Origin: Clostridia bacterium
GTDB lineage: Bacteria; Bacillota; Clostridia; Lachnospirales; Lachnospiraceae
Reading direction: 5' to 3'
DNA length: 64,000 bases
Assembly (NCBI GenBank): GCA_910574255.1
Contig: CAJTAK010000001.1
Span: 147,779 to 211,778 of the forward strand
Of this stretch, positions 8,064 through 17,093 are shown piece by piece (the stretch's first letter is position 1; each line of letters opens with the position of its first letter). Below the pieces are notes generated by a model that did not search any database, was not told where the DNA came from, and saw only the letters and a program-made list of their open reading frames with translations. A program made the position numbers and the translations under genes.

Positions 8064-8577
8064 GTAGGACACCTCCGATAACCCTATTTTATGTTATATG
8101 CAAAATATTAAACATGAGTAAATATTTGCCATTAGTAATATTTTGCATATGTTTTTCTTGAAATAAAGTCTATCGTGGTATGGGGTTATTGATTGAATGG
8201 AAGATTTTGCACTTATAAAGACATTATTTATATAGTAGAAACTGAAAAGCTGTAAAGTGACGGGAGGGTAATCGGACATATGATACTTTTTATAACAAGT
8301 GTGCAAAATCGTGAAAAAAAACTGATACCACCAAACATATACTCTTTCGGGCAGACTAAAAATCTTTGTCAGTTTAAAACTTCAAAATTTTGATGATAAA
8401 TTTGAATTGGTTTTTAAAACAGAATGTAAATTTATTAGGAAAATTTGATAAAAAACACATGACATATTAATCGTTATATGCTATAGTTTTTTTGCCTATT
8501 TTTGATGTAAGTATTTCTGGAACATAAACTTCTAAACACGACATACCAACACTGTATTTAAGGAAAGTGGTAAAAAT
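8064..8577. other. Intergenic region holding the left copy of a 120-bp direct repeat
   Basis: 514 AT-rich bases between the divergent XRE gene and the next + strand gene. The only recognised structure is the direct repeat at 8276-8396. Near its end, AAGGAAAG provides the ribosome binding site of the 8578 gene. Confidence 0.5.
8276..8396 (+). repeat. 120-bp direct repeat, left copy
   Basis: This stretch recurs in the same orientation at 9688-9807 with only about four differences, one of them a single-A length change. Inside, AAACTGA and TCAGTTT can pair (near 8318 and 8369). The two copies bracket the genes at 8578-9063 and 9129-9557, so the intervening DNA forms a discrete cassette. Confidence 0.85.
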
Positions 8578-9063
8578 ATGATTACAAAAACAGAAAAAGG
8601 GTTCTTAAAGGCATCTGTAATCGAAAATAATATTATATCAATATGGTCTATAAAAACTATTCAAGATTTATTTACAGGTAAAGAAGCATTGGAACACATT
8701 TTCGTTGGCTATACCGTTGAGAATAAATTTAATGGATACCATACCGAATGTATGTATCCCAATAAATACCACCAAGATTCATCTGATAAAAATAATAAAT
8801 TAGACAAGAGCAAAGTTTATAAATTATATCTTCCTGATGAAGAAAAATACTCCACTTGTTTTCCGAATGATATGGATGCAATAGACATTATCTTAGCAAT
8901 AGACGAAGCAAATGAAAATGTTATAAAAAAGAGAGCCAATAACGAGAAAACAAATACTGGATATTCAGAAACATATAAAGTAAAAATAAAAATCTTAAAA
9001 GATCAAAACGGAAAAGTTTATAATGCTTTTCCATTGCAAAATAATTTTTCCATTGCAAAATAA
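8578..9063 (+). CDS. Unknown protein inside the direct-repeat cassette
   Basis: 161 residues, soluble, lysine- and asparagine-rich, with very AT-rich codons. There is no signal peptide or membrane span. The middle part (MYPNKYHQDSSDKNNKLDKS, then VYKLYLPDEEKYSTCF) and the end are strand-like. I recognise no family. AAGGAAAG lies about 10 bases before the ATG. It converges with the 142-residue gene across a 65-base gap, and both are enclosed by direct repeats. The arrangement would fit a small acquired cassette, but no function can be assigned. Confidence 0.55.
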   Translation: MITKTEKGFLKASVIENNIISIWSIKTIQDLFTGKEALEHIFVGYTVENKFNGYHTECMYPNKYHQDSSDKNNKLDKSKVYKLYLPDEEKYSTCFPNDMDAIDIILAIDEANENVIKKRANNEKTNTGYSETYKVKIKILKDQNGKVYNAFPLQNNFSIAK

Positions 9064-9128
9064 TTCTTGATAAGTTGTATAATTGATTAATAGCATAATT
9101 TTATTTCACCTAAATACATATTGCTGTT

Positions 9129-9557
9129 TTATGCAGTAAATGCATAATCAAATGCTAAATAGCCAAATTTTGTTTTTGCTATTAAGAAAATACTTCTGTA
9201 GAATGTGTGCCACCAATGAGCATACAGGGAGTAGCATTCAATAATGTTATCTTCATTAAGACAATCAAAATTTTTTTGCTTCTTGGTATTCAAATCATTA
9301 ACATGATTATTATATTCATTTATAAAATCCAGTTTCGTAAAATTCATCCTTTTATAATGTGTCAATTTATGGTTCTTTTTTGAAAAACGATTTTTATTAA
9401 TCCCATATTGTATATATTCAGCTAAAGTTTGGAAACTATCAACTGTGAAACCATTATATCCTTCTAATTCCCTCGCTTCTGTTTTAATAATAATCATAAA
9501 TTCTGAATTCTCAGGCTGTTGAAAATCGTCAGGACTAAAATCATATATCTTTATCAT
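9129..9557 (-). CDS. Unknown protein inside the direct-repeat cassette
   Basis: 142 residues on the minus strand. AAAGGAGC with 7-base spacing precedes the ATG, a strong start signal. The N-terminus is acidic (KIYDFSPDDFQQPENSEFM), the centre is basic and helical, and the end is rich in aromatics (CYSLYAHWWHTFYRSIFLI) and may pack as a hydrophobic helix. I recognise no family. It converges on the 161-residue gene and is bracketed by the 120-bp direct repeats. Confidence 0.6.
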   Translation of the reverse strand: MIKIYDFSPDDFQQPENSEFMIIIKTEARELEGYNGFTVDSFQTLAEYIQYGINKNRFSKKNHKLTHYKRMNFTKLDFINEYNNHVNDLNTKKQKNFDCLNEDNIIECYSLYAHWWHTFYRSIFLIAKTKFGYLAFDYAFTA

Positions 9558-10066
9558 ACTTCTAGCTCCTTTAATAAGTTACTCCATTATATGTATATTT
9601 GTTAAACCAATTTTAAAATAACGGAACAATTCTATACATTTGATTCGATTTTATCAATATATTTTGTTTTTTGATTAATCTATTTCCACATATTATACTT
9701 TTTATAACAAGTGTACAAAATCGTGAAAAAAACTGATACCACCAAACATATACTCTTTCGGGCAGACTAAAAATCTTTGTCAGTTTAAAATTTCAAAATT
9801 TTGATGAAAAAGCTGATTTTCCGTATTTTTTAGATTGATATTTTTATCGTTAAATCATTTGATTTTTCTTGTATAAATATGAGAAATCAGGTGTTGACTA
9901 GTGCAGATATATACGTTATACTCCAATAGGAATAGGGGCAAAATATTACTCATATTCAATAAATTATATATATTTACATTTTTGATTATGTTTTTTTGAT
10001 TCCTATCTATAATGAAGAGACTCTATAAAAAGGGTAAAAAATTGAATTTGAAAGGAGACAAACACT
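9558..10066. other. Intergenic region with the right copy of the direct repeat
   Basis: 509 AT-rich bases. It contains the repeat at 9688-9807. The rest is AT-rich upstream sequence for the lipoprotein gene at 10067, without a sigma-A promoter I can place with confidence. Confidence 0.5.
9688..9807 (+). repeat. 120-bp direct repeat, right copy
   Basis: Second copy of the element at 8276-8396, same orientation, about 97 percent identical by eye. It ends within TTTTGATGA in both copies; the flanking bases diverge immediately. Confidence 0.85.
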
Positions 10067-10900
10067 ATGAAGAAAAAGATTATGAGTATTATTGCATTGT
10101 CACTTGTTATTGCTATGGGGGCAGTTTCCTTAACAGGCTGCGGAATAAGGACAAAAGCAACAGACATTACGATTGAGGATGGCGATACCATTATCGTTGA
10201 GGAAGAGGATATGGAGACAGAAGCCGAAAGTGATACAGATGATATCACGGATACAGAGGTAATCGGTGGAGATGCAGAGGAAGCAGAAGAGAGTACTGAT
10301 TTTGCAGGAGCAGAAGATGACAACATTGTTCTGTATGCAGAGAAGGAAGAACAAAGAAAATATCTTGATATTTATGATTTTGATTATTTGGAAAATATTA
10401 GGACATTATCTGCTACAAGTGACATTCCTGTATACGATGGAGCTGGATTTAATGTTGGACATATTAAAAATGGTTCTACTGTCGAAGTTGAAGAGATGGC
10501 AGAAGGAATTGCATGGAGCAGATTTAAGAATCCGATAGAGGGAACAGAATATGATTATCTATATGTTATGAATGATAATTTTGTTGCTTCTAACCAGATT
10601 ACTGTGTCTGGAACTGACATAGTAGAAAAATTGACTTATAATATGAATAATCGTGCTTATGAGCTTCCTACCATATTAGAAACTCCAACATCTGATATGG
10701 AAGTTTATGAATTTCGCATTCCTGCAACTTATACCAATGAAGTAGATTTTAAAGATGATATTTATTTCTACTCTTATGATAATGGTTTCAGTGTCGGGAG
10801 CTACATGACATATGCTATTGAAACGATAGAAGATGGTGGAGATATTATCTGCAAAATCTTTTACAAGGATTTGTATGAAGATTGGGTTGAAAATCAGTAA
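10067..10900 (+). CDS. Acidic lipoprotein with SH3-like segment
   Basis: 277 residues. A lipoprotein signal peptide is clear: basic start MKKKIMS, hydrophobic core, lipobox SLTGC with Cys at residue 25, so the mature protein should be anchored on the outer face of the membrane. Residues about 35-85 are an acidic spacer (EEEDMETEAESDTDD). From about residue 115, SDIPVYDGAGFNVGHIKNG followed by STVEVEEMAEGIAW resembles a bacterial SH3-type fold. The C-terminal part is strand-rich and unrecognised. Start: AAAGGAG 10 bases before the ATG. It precedes a second lipoprotein of similar plan and a giant secreted protein, suggesting a joint cell-surface role. Confidence 0.7.
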   Translation: MKKKIMSIIALSLVIAMGAVSLTGCGIRTKATDITIEDGDTIIVEEEDMETEAESDTDDITDTEVIGGDAEEAEESTDFAGAEDDNIVLYAEKEEQRKYLDIYDFDYLENIRTLSATSDIPVYDGAGFNVGHIKNGSTVEVEEMAEGIAWSRFKNPIEGTEYDYLYVMNDNFVASNQITVSGTDIVEKLTYNMNNRAYELPTILETPTSDMEVYEFRIPATYTNEVDFKDDIYFYSYDNGFSVGSYMTYAIETIEDGGDIICKIFYKDLYEDWVENQ

Positions 10901-10915
10901 CTAAGAAATAGAAAA

Positions 10916-10957
10916 GAAAATAAGGACAGCTTTTTGCAGTTGTCCTTATTTTCTTTT
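10916..10957 (+). terminator. Rho-independent terminator
   Basis: GAAAATAAGGACA pairs with TGTCCTTATTTTC and is followed by TTTT, 16 bases after the lipoprotein stop. Confidence 0.8.
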
Positions 10958-11049
10958 CATAGAATGGAATCTTTTATCTATAATATAAAAGCTGAAAATG
11001 CAGGCTATTTTTGGCAAGTAAAAATATTGTTTGAAAGGAGACTACGATT

Positions 11050-11967
11050 ATGATGAAGAAAAAAATGATTGCATTGACAATGACAATGGTGATGGTATTG
11101 TTGTATGGTTGTGGGAAAGAGACTCCCGTAATCAAGACTGTAAATGAATCTATTGAAGCAAATAGCATAACTACAGAAGACACTGAAGATGTTGATGAAA
11201 CAAATGAAGATGAAACGGAAAATGAGGATCTTACGAACCTTGTTGCTGTTAAAGAAGCGGATGAATCGAATCTGAACTTGAGAGAGTATAAGTATAGCTT
11301 TGAAGATAGGGATGCCGCAGAGGGCGGAGATGCAGTTTTCTATCTTGCAGATTTTGAGGATGATTCCAATTCTATTCATCTAACAGATAGTATTCAGATT
11401 TATGCTTTTAATGGAATTTGTATTGGACATACCAAAGAAGGTATTGATATTACTACGATTGGAAGATATGATGAATGGTATTATCTGATGCTTGACAGAA
11501 ACTATCGTTTTTTGAAAGTAGCAGATGTGGAGTCTGTTGGTTCCGATATGTCTGAGAATGATGAGAATCATTCTGTTGCTCCGAAAGAGACCACAACAGC
11601 ACCTGTCCAAAACAACAATGTTGTTGATGATCTTCCAGCATCTGTGGTTACTGATAGTGTTCCTGATGCAACTGTGGAAGTTCCTGCTCAGACAAATGAT
11701 AAATATACACCTGAAGAGGCTGTTGCTGTTTGGAGCGGAATCTTAAATGATAATGGGATGACTTTTGATTCTAGTATCAAGGATTTTGCATCTTGGGGAA
11801 CGGGTATTATTTATTTGAATAAAGGAATGCCCGAAGAAATTGCACAGCAGGATTTGCTAGGATATGCTTATGGCGATGGTGGCGGGCACAGCTTCAATCG
11901 CTATTATTATGAAGTGACAGGTTCCGATGATGGTGCTGTATATATAACGGCATGGTGCTGTCCATAG
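11050..11967 (+). CDS. Acidic lipoprotein, second copy of the architecture
   Basis: 305 residues with a lipoprotein signal (MMKKKMIALTMTMVMVLLYGC), lipobox LLYGC. After an acidic spacer (EDTEDVDETNEDETENEDL), a strand-rich segment around residues 115-160 (SIQIYAFNGICIGHTKEGID) has the same layout as the SH3-like part of the upstream lipoprotein. A Pro/Val/Thr linker then leads to a C-terminal domain (YTPEEAVAVWSGIL, WGTGIIYLNKGMPEEIAQ, YYYEVTGSDDGAVYITAW) of unknown family. AAAGGAG precedes the ATG. It has its own terminator, so it is probably transcribed apart from the giant gene downstream. Confidence 0.7.
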   Translation: MMKKKMIALTMTMVMVLLYGCGKETPVIKTVNESIEANSITTEDTEDVDETNEDETENEDLTNLVAVKEADESNLNLREYKYSFEDRDAAEGGDAVFYLADFEDDSNSIHLTDSIQIYAFNGICIGHTKEGIDITTIGRYDEWYYLMLDRNYRFLKVADVESVGSDMSENDENHSVAPKETTTAPVQNNNVVDDLPASVVTDSVPDATVEVPAQTNDKYTPEEAVAVWSGILNDNGMTFDSSIKDFASWGTGIIYLNKGMPEEIAQQDLLGYAYGDGGGHSFNRYYYEVTGSDDGAVYITAWCCP

Positions 11968-11987
11968 TGTTTTGCTTTAATATTTTA

Positions 11988-12015
11988 GGAGAGCTTAGAA
12001 ATAGGCTCTCTTTTT
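11988..12015 (+). terminator. Rho-independent terminator
   Basis: GAGAGC and GCTCTC form a short stem followed by a run of five T, 20 bases after the lipoprotein stop. Confidence 0.7.
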
Positions 12016-12090
12016 ATTTTATCATTTGTATTTTCATAATAAAAAAATATAGTTTTACTTATAATAAAAAGAAGTTTTTAAAAATTTTGA

Positions 12091-12128
12091 AAGGAGGATA
12101 CAGATTATTGAAAATAATCTAAAACATT
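12091..12128 (+). promoter_or_regulatory. Distant Shine-Dalgarno with intervening hairpin
   Basis: AAGGAGG at 12091-12097 is 31 bases before the ATG at 12129, too far for normal use. Between them AGATTATT (12102-12109) and AATAATCT (12113-12120) form a perfect 8-bp hairpin with a 3-base loop. If it folds, the effective spacing falls to about 12 bases. A TTG at 12108 in the same frame hits TAA after four codons and cannot serve as the start. Confidence 0.5.
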
Positions 12129-15100
12129 ATGCACAAGAAAAATATATTCAATTACACAAGAAATTTAATATTTTTATTTATTATGTTTATGTTTATTTTT
12201 ACAAGTCAAACTTTATCCGTAAATGCAAGTGGAGGAATTCCCGTGCATTTAACTATGGTACAGTTTGATACACATAGAGGTATGGTTGCTGTTATTAATG
12301 GACAGTATGTATATTGTATTCAAAGAGGAAAACCATTTAGAAGTGCTACTTCAGATTTGCAGATGACAGTAGGAGAAGTTAATGTTTATCCTGATAATAT
12401 AACAGGAAGCGGAAGTGATTTAATATACAATGGCACATTAGTTACTTTACTTAAACATATGAATACATTTGAAGTTGAGCAAAATGGTGGAAATATTATA
12501 GTTCACTGGTTCAGGGGATGGGGAACCTGGGAAATGAATGGTGATTGTACAGAAGCCTATCAGGTAAGTACAGATGGTGCTCCATCTTCCGAGACATGGT
12601 CGGAAGTATTTGATGAAGACATGGAGGATGATGAAGATGATAACTGGTTAAATCGTTATCTTGGTAATGGACTAAACACAACAATTAGAAAATGGTTTAA
12701 AGAAGTAGGCTATTTGAGTGGAACGGATAGTAAGTTAACAGGACATGAAGGAAGCATTCCGCCATATGCAACAACAATGAAGAATATTACATATGCTGAT
12801 GCAGGATTTACTTTACCACAAGTCTATGCACAAGCGATTACACAATATTATTGTTGGGAAGATCCTGATGCGGCAGGATATGATGAAATGGTTAAATATA
12901 GAACGAAGCAAACTCTGGATTGGTGTATTGAGTTTGGATTTATAACAACTATTGGTAGCAATGGTTCCAATTTATCTCTCATTTACAAAGATTCAACAGG
13001 TAAGACAGGACTTCATGCGGCAACAGAGTATTCAGGTAGCTGTGATGGATATGTAAAGACTACAATTGGTTCTAATTATGAAGCCATGAAATTGTATCGC
13101 CAAATTGTTTGGAAAACAACAAATATGAGAATGATTCCTAGTTTTGCATCATTAATTCCAAATTCTTCGGAACCTATTAAACTTTATTGGGATGAAGAAC
13201 TTGGAAAATATACAGCTACAGTATCAGATCAAAATGGGGTTTTAAACTATTTTGATTTTACAGTACCTGGTTGTGAAATCACGAACAATGGAGATGGAAC
13301 ACTTACCATTTTATCATCAGGTCCTGTTACAGCTACAAGCAATCCATCTCAAAGTAAATTGGAACCTGCTGATGGGGTTTTCCATATGCCTGACTATTTT
13401 AGATGGGATTTAGAGGGAACTATAAAAACATTTACATATTCATCTATGTTACAAGAAAGATTTTATGATTTAGGATTTGTAGAGCAATGGCAAGAAGCAG
13501 GTTCTGGAAGAGAAAAATTTAAAGATTATGTCTATCATCATTCTTACTGTTCTCCATATCCTGAATATGATCCACCTTGTAATTGGTTTTGCAACAGAGC
13601 AAAAGATGACATAACACATTGTACACATGAATACAATTATTGTCAGCATGAAACAAATTGTGGTAAAGATGAACATCATCATAGTTCTTCTTGTTATGAT
13701 GATGGAGATAAGACTTGTGGGAAGCATTCACATAGCCATAGTGCTAGTTGTCATAGTCATAACAGAGAGCCTGACAAATGCCATAATTGCTATATGAGTG
13801 AAGGCGGTGGAGAATACTTAAAATGTCAACATCAATATAATTGTCCTTATTGGAAAAAATCAAGAAGTATGGGATATAATGACACTTATACTAATCTTGA
13901 ACCAATCACAGACGAAGACGATAAATGTGCAGTAATTCCTTGTTGTGGAAAACAGCATTTTTCTATTGAACAAAACACAATTGAAGGAACTTATATTGAT
14001 TGGCAAGATTTGTCTGGTATTTATATCAGAGGGCAAAAATTAATAGACCCTGAAAAATGTTATATCAGAGTTGAAACTGTACCACATGAATTCCCTGCAG
14101 AAACTGATACAGAAATTTTGTTAATTGCTGATAATGATGAATGGAATGATTTAACATATACAACAGCTAATGGAAAAACAATTAAACACTCCAGTCATTT
14201 AAGAGTAGGAGAAAAATTCCATTTAAAATACATTTATTCCTATAAGGGTGCTTCAAAGGGATTTAGAATAGAATTCAGTTTGGAGAATAAGCCTTATTAT
14301 CAGTATAATTATTTAGCAAGAATGCAAGCTCCATATAATACAAAGCCTATTTATGAACTTAGAACAGGACTTGCAGGAGATAGATTTAGTTTATCTTCAA
14401 GAGCTGTACCACATGCTAGGCTGGTACAAGATTTAACAGATATTAAGATCAAAGGCTTGTATCAGACCCCTGAGACAGCTTATACATTAAATGGAACTTA
14501 TTCTTGGAACAGTGGAACTAGATGGAATGATAGAGTTTACTTAGATGCATTAGTTGAAAATTCATTTGATGATAATTATGTTAATAAATCAGCAGGAAGC
14601 ATTACAAGCACATCAGGTGCTTCTGAGTTGACTGATTTTAGTGTAACTAAACCAAGTCATAATGAAATGATTGTTGTTTGGGAATTTGATGTTGAACCTG
14701 AAGTATTCAGTTCTGCATTGGTTTATGGTACTGCTTATATTGAAGTGGGTGAAAATGATAACTATACAAAATCATATTTCGATGAAGCATACAATTACGC
14801 AAAAGACCAAATGTGGGAATACAATATAGGTGGATTAGGAGACCATAATAATGTTGGAGGAACTGGTTACTTTAGTTCTGAATATACAGGTGAAGGTGGT
14901 CCTCAATCTAACAATCCAATTCCTCGACATGTTGTATATACACAGAACAATGAATATTTAACATATGCTATCAGAAATAAAGTATGGCAGTCAGATGTGG
15001 ATATTCAAGTGTCTAACTTTGTACAAAATACAGGAGCAGGTATCACAGAACATATCTACCAAGAAAGAGGTAGAAATACTCATGATATGAATTACAACTT

Positions 15101-16802
15101 GTATTACACTATTGATGTTAAGAATCCAAAAGCTACTATATTTGCAGATAAGCAAAGATCAGCAAATGGTTCTTCTCTTGGAAGTGAAACTACTACAACT
15201 CCTTATGATACAAGTAGCGATGTTTACGAATTTGATGTAAACAATCTCATTTCATGGGGTTCAACAGGAGCTTCACAAACACCTGCTTCCTATGGAACTA
15301 CTACTGTTGTAGACCACATTAAGACAGGAACTACTTATATCCAAAGAGAGATTCCTACTGTATTGGCTACTATGACAAGTAATCCAAAGGAGACAATGAC
15401 CTTTAAGATTAATCCTAACCATGATAGATTAATCTACGAGGACCATTATACAAATGCTAATGTTAGTGGTAGTGGAACAAATAGAAGGGTTGCAGTTTCT
15501 GTAAAAGATGGATATTATCCACCTAATGAGCAAACAGCAGTTTCTGATATTTGGCCTGCTATGAATCCTAATGTAAAGGAAATGCAACCTCAAAATATTG
15601 GAAATTCAAACAATGTACCAGATCAATATAATCAAAATGACAATGTACTACATCATATAGCACCTACTACATCATTTAATATTAAATTGAGTAATGGTGA
15701 AACAAAGACAGTTGTAGACAGTCATACAAAGAACTACACACAATATGACTTTGAATATAATCCTACTAACAGGGATAATAAAGTAACATTCCCTAGCAGG
15801 AGAAGAAGTATCATGTTCTTCAAGTATTCAAAGACAAATTACAGCTATGATGGAAAGAATGTTCAGTCTGCTGTTGGTGAATTTAGAAATTCCAATAAAA
15901 CACAGACAGAAAGCTACTACATCAGTCAGGTATTGTTTAAGAGTAATTATACTTCCAAGTATAAGAAAGAATTAGAAGCACAGGGTGCTGATTATATAGA
16001 AGATCATGATGCAAATGGCAACCTTCTTGATGCTTGGATTGATATGGTAAACCAAAACAAGTTTGCTATTGTATCAGCAGGACAGGGATTTGAGCTTAGG
16101 GTTACTTTGAAATATGAAAACAGTTATTTAACTCAATATCTGTCTAGGTATTTTGGGCAGGATGATGGACAAAATGATATTATTGGTACTTCTAACAGAG
16201 TACAGAAGAACTATCTAACAAGTACAAGTGAAAAAGGTAGACAGTTTGCAAATATCAGTTCCTTGACAGGTAAAGATGGAAGAAGTACTCCATATTACAA
16301 AGATACTGAAAGAGCATACATTAGCAATAACAGCATCTTAGATAGGTTAGCAGTAAACCTTGTAACAGGTTCAAATGTATTTAATGACTTGTATGTATTT
16401 ATGAGTGATAATCCTGATACAGTTTACAGCTATTCAGGTATCTATGATACCCCTGTTGTATTTGAAAGAGATATTAAGTACAGTGAAGATTTCTCTGTAA
16501 CAACAGTCACTTATACTATGTGTGTAAGCCATGAGAATGGTATTTCCAGTAACTTGCAGAAGATGAAGTTCTACACCAATCAGCTTGCTCCCGATAAGAG
16601 AAGCCCTGGTATTGTAGAAGGCATGGTAGATGTAAGTGCAAATGGTGAACATAGTATTACAATTTGGACACCAATTGTAGCAGCTACTCCATTTGATTAT
16701 CCAAGTGCAGCCCAAGATCGTTATATAGGTGATGCAATCGAACTTGGTTATACAATCAAGACCACAGGAGCGGATGATGCAATCGTCCATATCGTTCAGT
16801 AA
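12129..16802 (+). CDS. Giant secreted surface protein with thioester-like N-terminal domain and Cys/His-rich insert
   Basis: 1557 residues. A signal peptide with a long hydrophobic core (residues 13-26) ends near NASGG. The region after it has the two landmarks of thioester domains (TED, PF08341-like): Cys63 in YVYCIQRGKPF and a Gln in AITQYYCWED near residue 239, where Cys and Gln form an internal thioester that can bond host amines. Residues about 490-590 are extremely rich in Cys and His (HCTHEYNYCQHETNC, SHSHSASCHSHN), suggesting metal binding or disulfides. The rest is strand-rich. No LPXTG motif, C-terminal membrane span or S-layer module is seen, so anchoring is unexplained. Codons are AT-rich like the neighbours. 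An adhesin role is inferred from the TED-like features. Confidence 0.75.
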   Translation: MHKKNIFNYTRNLIFLFIMFMFIFTSQTLSVNASGGIPVHLTMVQFDTHRGMVAVINGQYVYCIQRGKPFRSATSDLQMTVGEVNVYPDNITGSGSDLIYNGTLVTLLKHMNTFEVEQNGGNIIVHWFRGWGTWEMNGDCTEAYQVSTDGAPSSETWSEVFDEDMEDDEDDNWLNRYLGNGLNTTIRKWFKEVGYLSGTDSKLTGHEGSIPPYATTMKNITYADAGFTLPQVYAQAITQYYCWEDPDAAGYDEMVKYRTKQTLDWCIEFGFITTIGSNGSNLSLIYKDSTGKTGLHAATEYSGSCDGYVKTTIGSNYEAMKLYRQIVWKTTNMRMIPSFASLIPNSSEPIKLYWDEELGKYTATVSDQNGVLNYFDFTVPGCEITNNGDGTLTILSSGPVTATSNPSQSKLEPADGVFHMPDYFRWDLEGTIKTFTYSSMLQERFYDLGFVEQWQEAGSGREKFKDYVYHHSYCSPYPEYDPPCNWFCNRAKDDITHCTHEYNYCQHETNCGKDEHHHSSSCYDDGDKTCGKHSHSHSASCHSHNREPDKCHNCYMSEGGGEYLKCQHQYNCPYWKKSRSMGYNDTYTNLEPITDEDDKCAVIPCCGKQHFSIEQNTIEGTYIDWQDLSGIYIRGQKLIDPEKCYIRVETVPHEFPAETDTEILLIADNDEWNDLTYTTANGKTIKHSSHLRVGEKFHLKYIYSYKGASKGFRIEFSLENKPYYQYNYLARMQAPYNTKPIYELRTGLAGDRFSLSSRAVPHARLVQDLTDIKIKGLYQTPETAYTLNGTYSWNSGTRWNDRVYLDALVENSFDDNYVNKSAGSITSTSGASELTDFSVTKPSHNEMIVVWEFDVEPEVFSSALVYGTAYIEVGENDNYTKSYFDEAYNYAKDQMWEYNIGGLGDHNNVGGTGYFSSEYTGEGGPQSNNPIPRHVVYTQNNEYLTYAIRNKVWQSDVDIQVSNFVQNTGAGITEHIYQERGRNTHDMNYNLYYTIDVKNPKATIFADKQRSANGSSLGSETTTTPYDTSSDVYEFDVNNLISWGSTGASQTPASYGTTTVVDHIKTGTTYIQREIPTVLATMTSNPKETMTFKINPNHDRLIYEDHYTNANVSGSGTNRRVAVSVKDGYYPPNEQTAVSDIWPAMNPNVKEMQPQNIGNSNNVPDQYNQNDNVLHHIAPTTSFNIKLSNGETKTVVDSHTKNYTQYDFEYNPTNRDNKVTFPSRRRSIMFFKYSKTNYSYDGKNVQSAVGEFRNSNKTQTESYYISQVLFKSNYTSKYKKELEAQGADYIEDHDANGNLLDAWIDMVNQNKFAIVSAGQGFELRVTLKYENSYLTQYLSRYFGQDDGQNDIIGTSNRVQKNYLTSTSEKGRQFANISSLTGKDGRSTPYYKDTERAYISNNSILDRLAVNLVTGSNVFNDLYVFMSDNPDTVYSYSGIYDTPVVFERDIKYSEDFSVTTVTYTMCVSHENGISSNLQKMKFYTNQLAPDKRSPGIVEGMVDVSANGEHSITIWTPIVAATPFDYPSAAQDRYIGDAIELGYTIKTTGADDAIVHIVQ

Positions 16803-16811
16803 TAAAAAAAT

Positions 16812-16845
16812 GAATCCTCTTCCTTTTTGGGAGGGGATTCTTTTA
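16812..16845 (+). terminator. Rho-independent terminator of the giant gene
   Basis: GAATCCTCTTCC pairs with GGGAGGGGATTC over 12 positions (two G-U) around a TTTTT loop, followed by TTTT. Confidence 0.8.
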
Positions 16846-16911
16846 TAAGTTTAAATTTTTTTTGGGGGGGATTTTATATAGATAAAATTTTATAAGGAAT
16901 TACACAAAAAA

Positions 16912-17090
16912 AGAGTAACAGAAGAAAACTGCTACTCTCTTTTATAATACTGCCCTGACTGAATATAATAATACAAAGTCGGGGCAGTTTTTGTTATTCA
17001 GGTATATGCTTAATTGCAATGCCACCAAAAGAATAACAAAGACAGCCCAAGTCTTTGTTATTCTATGATAAACTCTAGCGAGTTATCATA
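16912..17090 (+). other. Cluster of stem-loops in an intergenic region
   Basis: Between the giant gene and the next short frame are several inverted repeats: AGAGTA/TACTCT (16912-16938); ACTGCCCTGACT/AGTCGGGGCAGT followed by TTTTT (16949-16992), which looks like a terminator; a perfect 14-bp stem AGAATAACAAAGAC/GTCTTTGTTATTCT (17030-17064); and ATGATAA..CTC/GAGTTATCAT (about 17064-17090). The segment TTTGTTATTC just after 16990 could also pair with 17031-17040, competing with the 14-bp stem. This could be an attenuator or a small RNA. Confidence 0.5.
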
Positions 17091-17093
17091 ACT

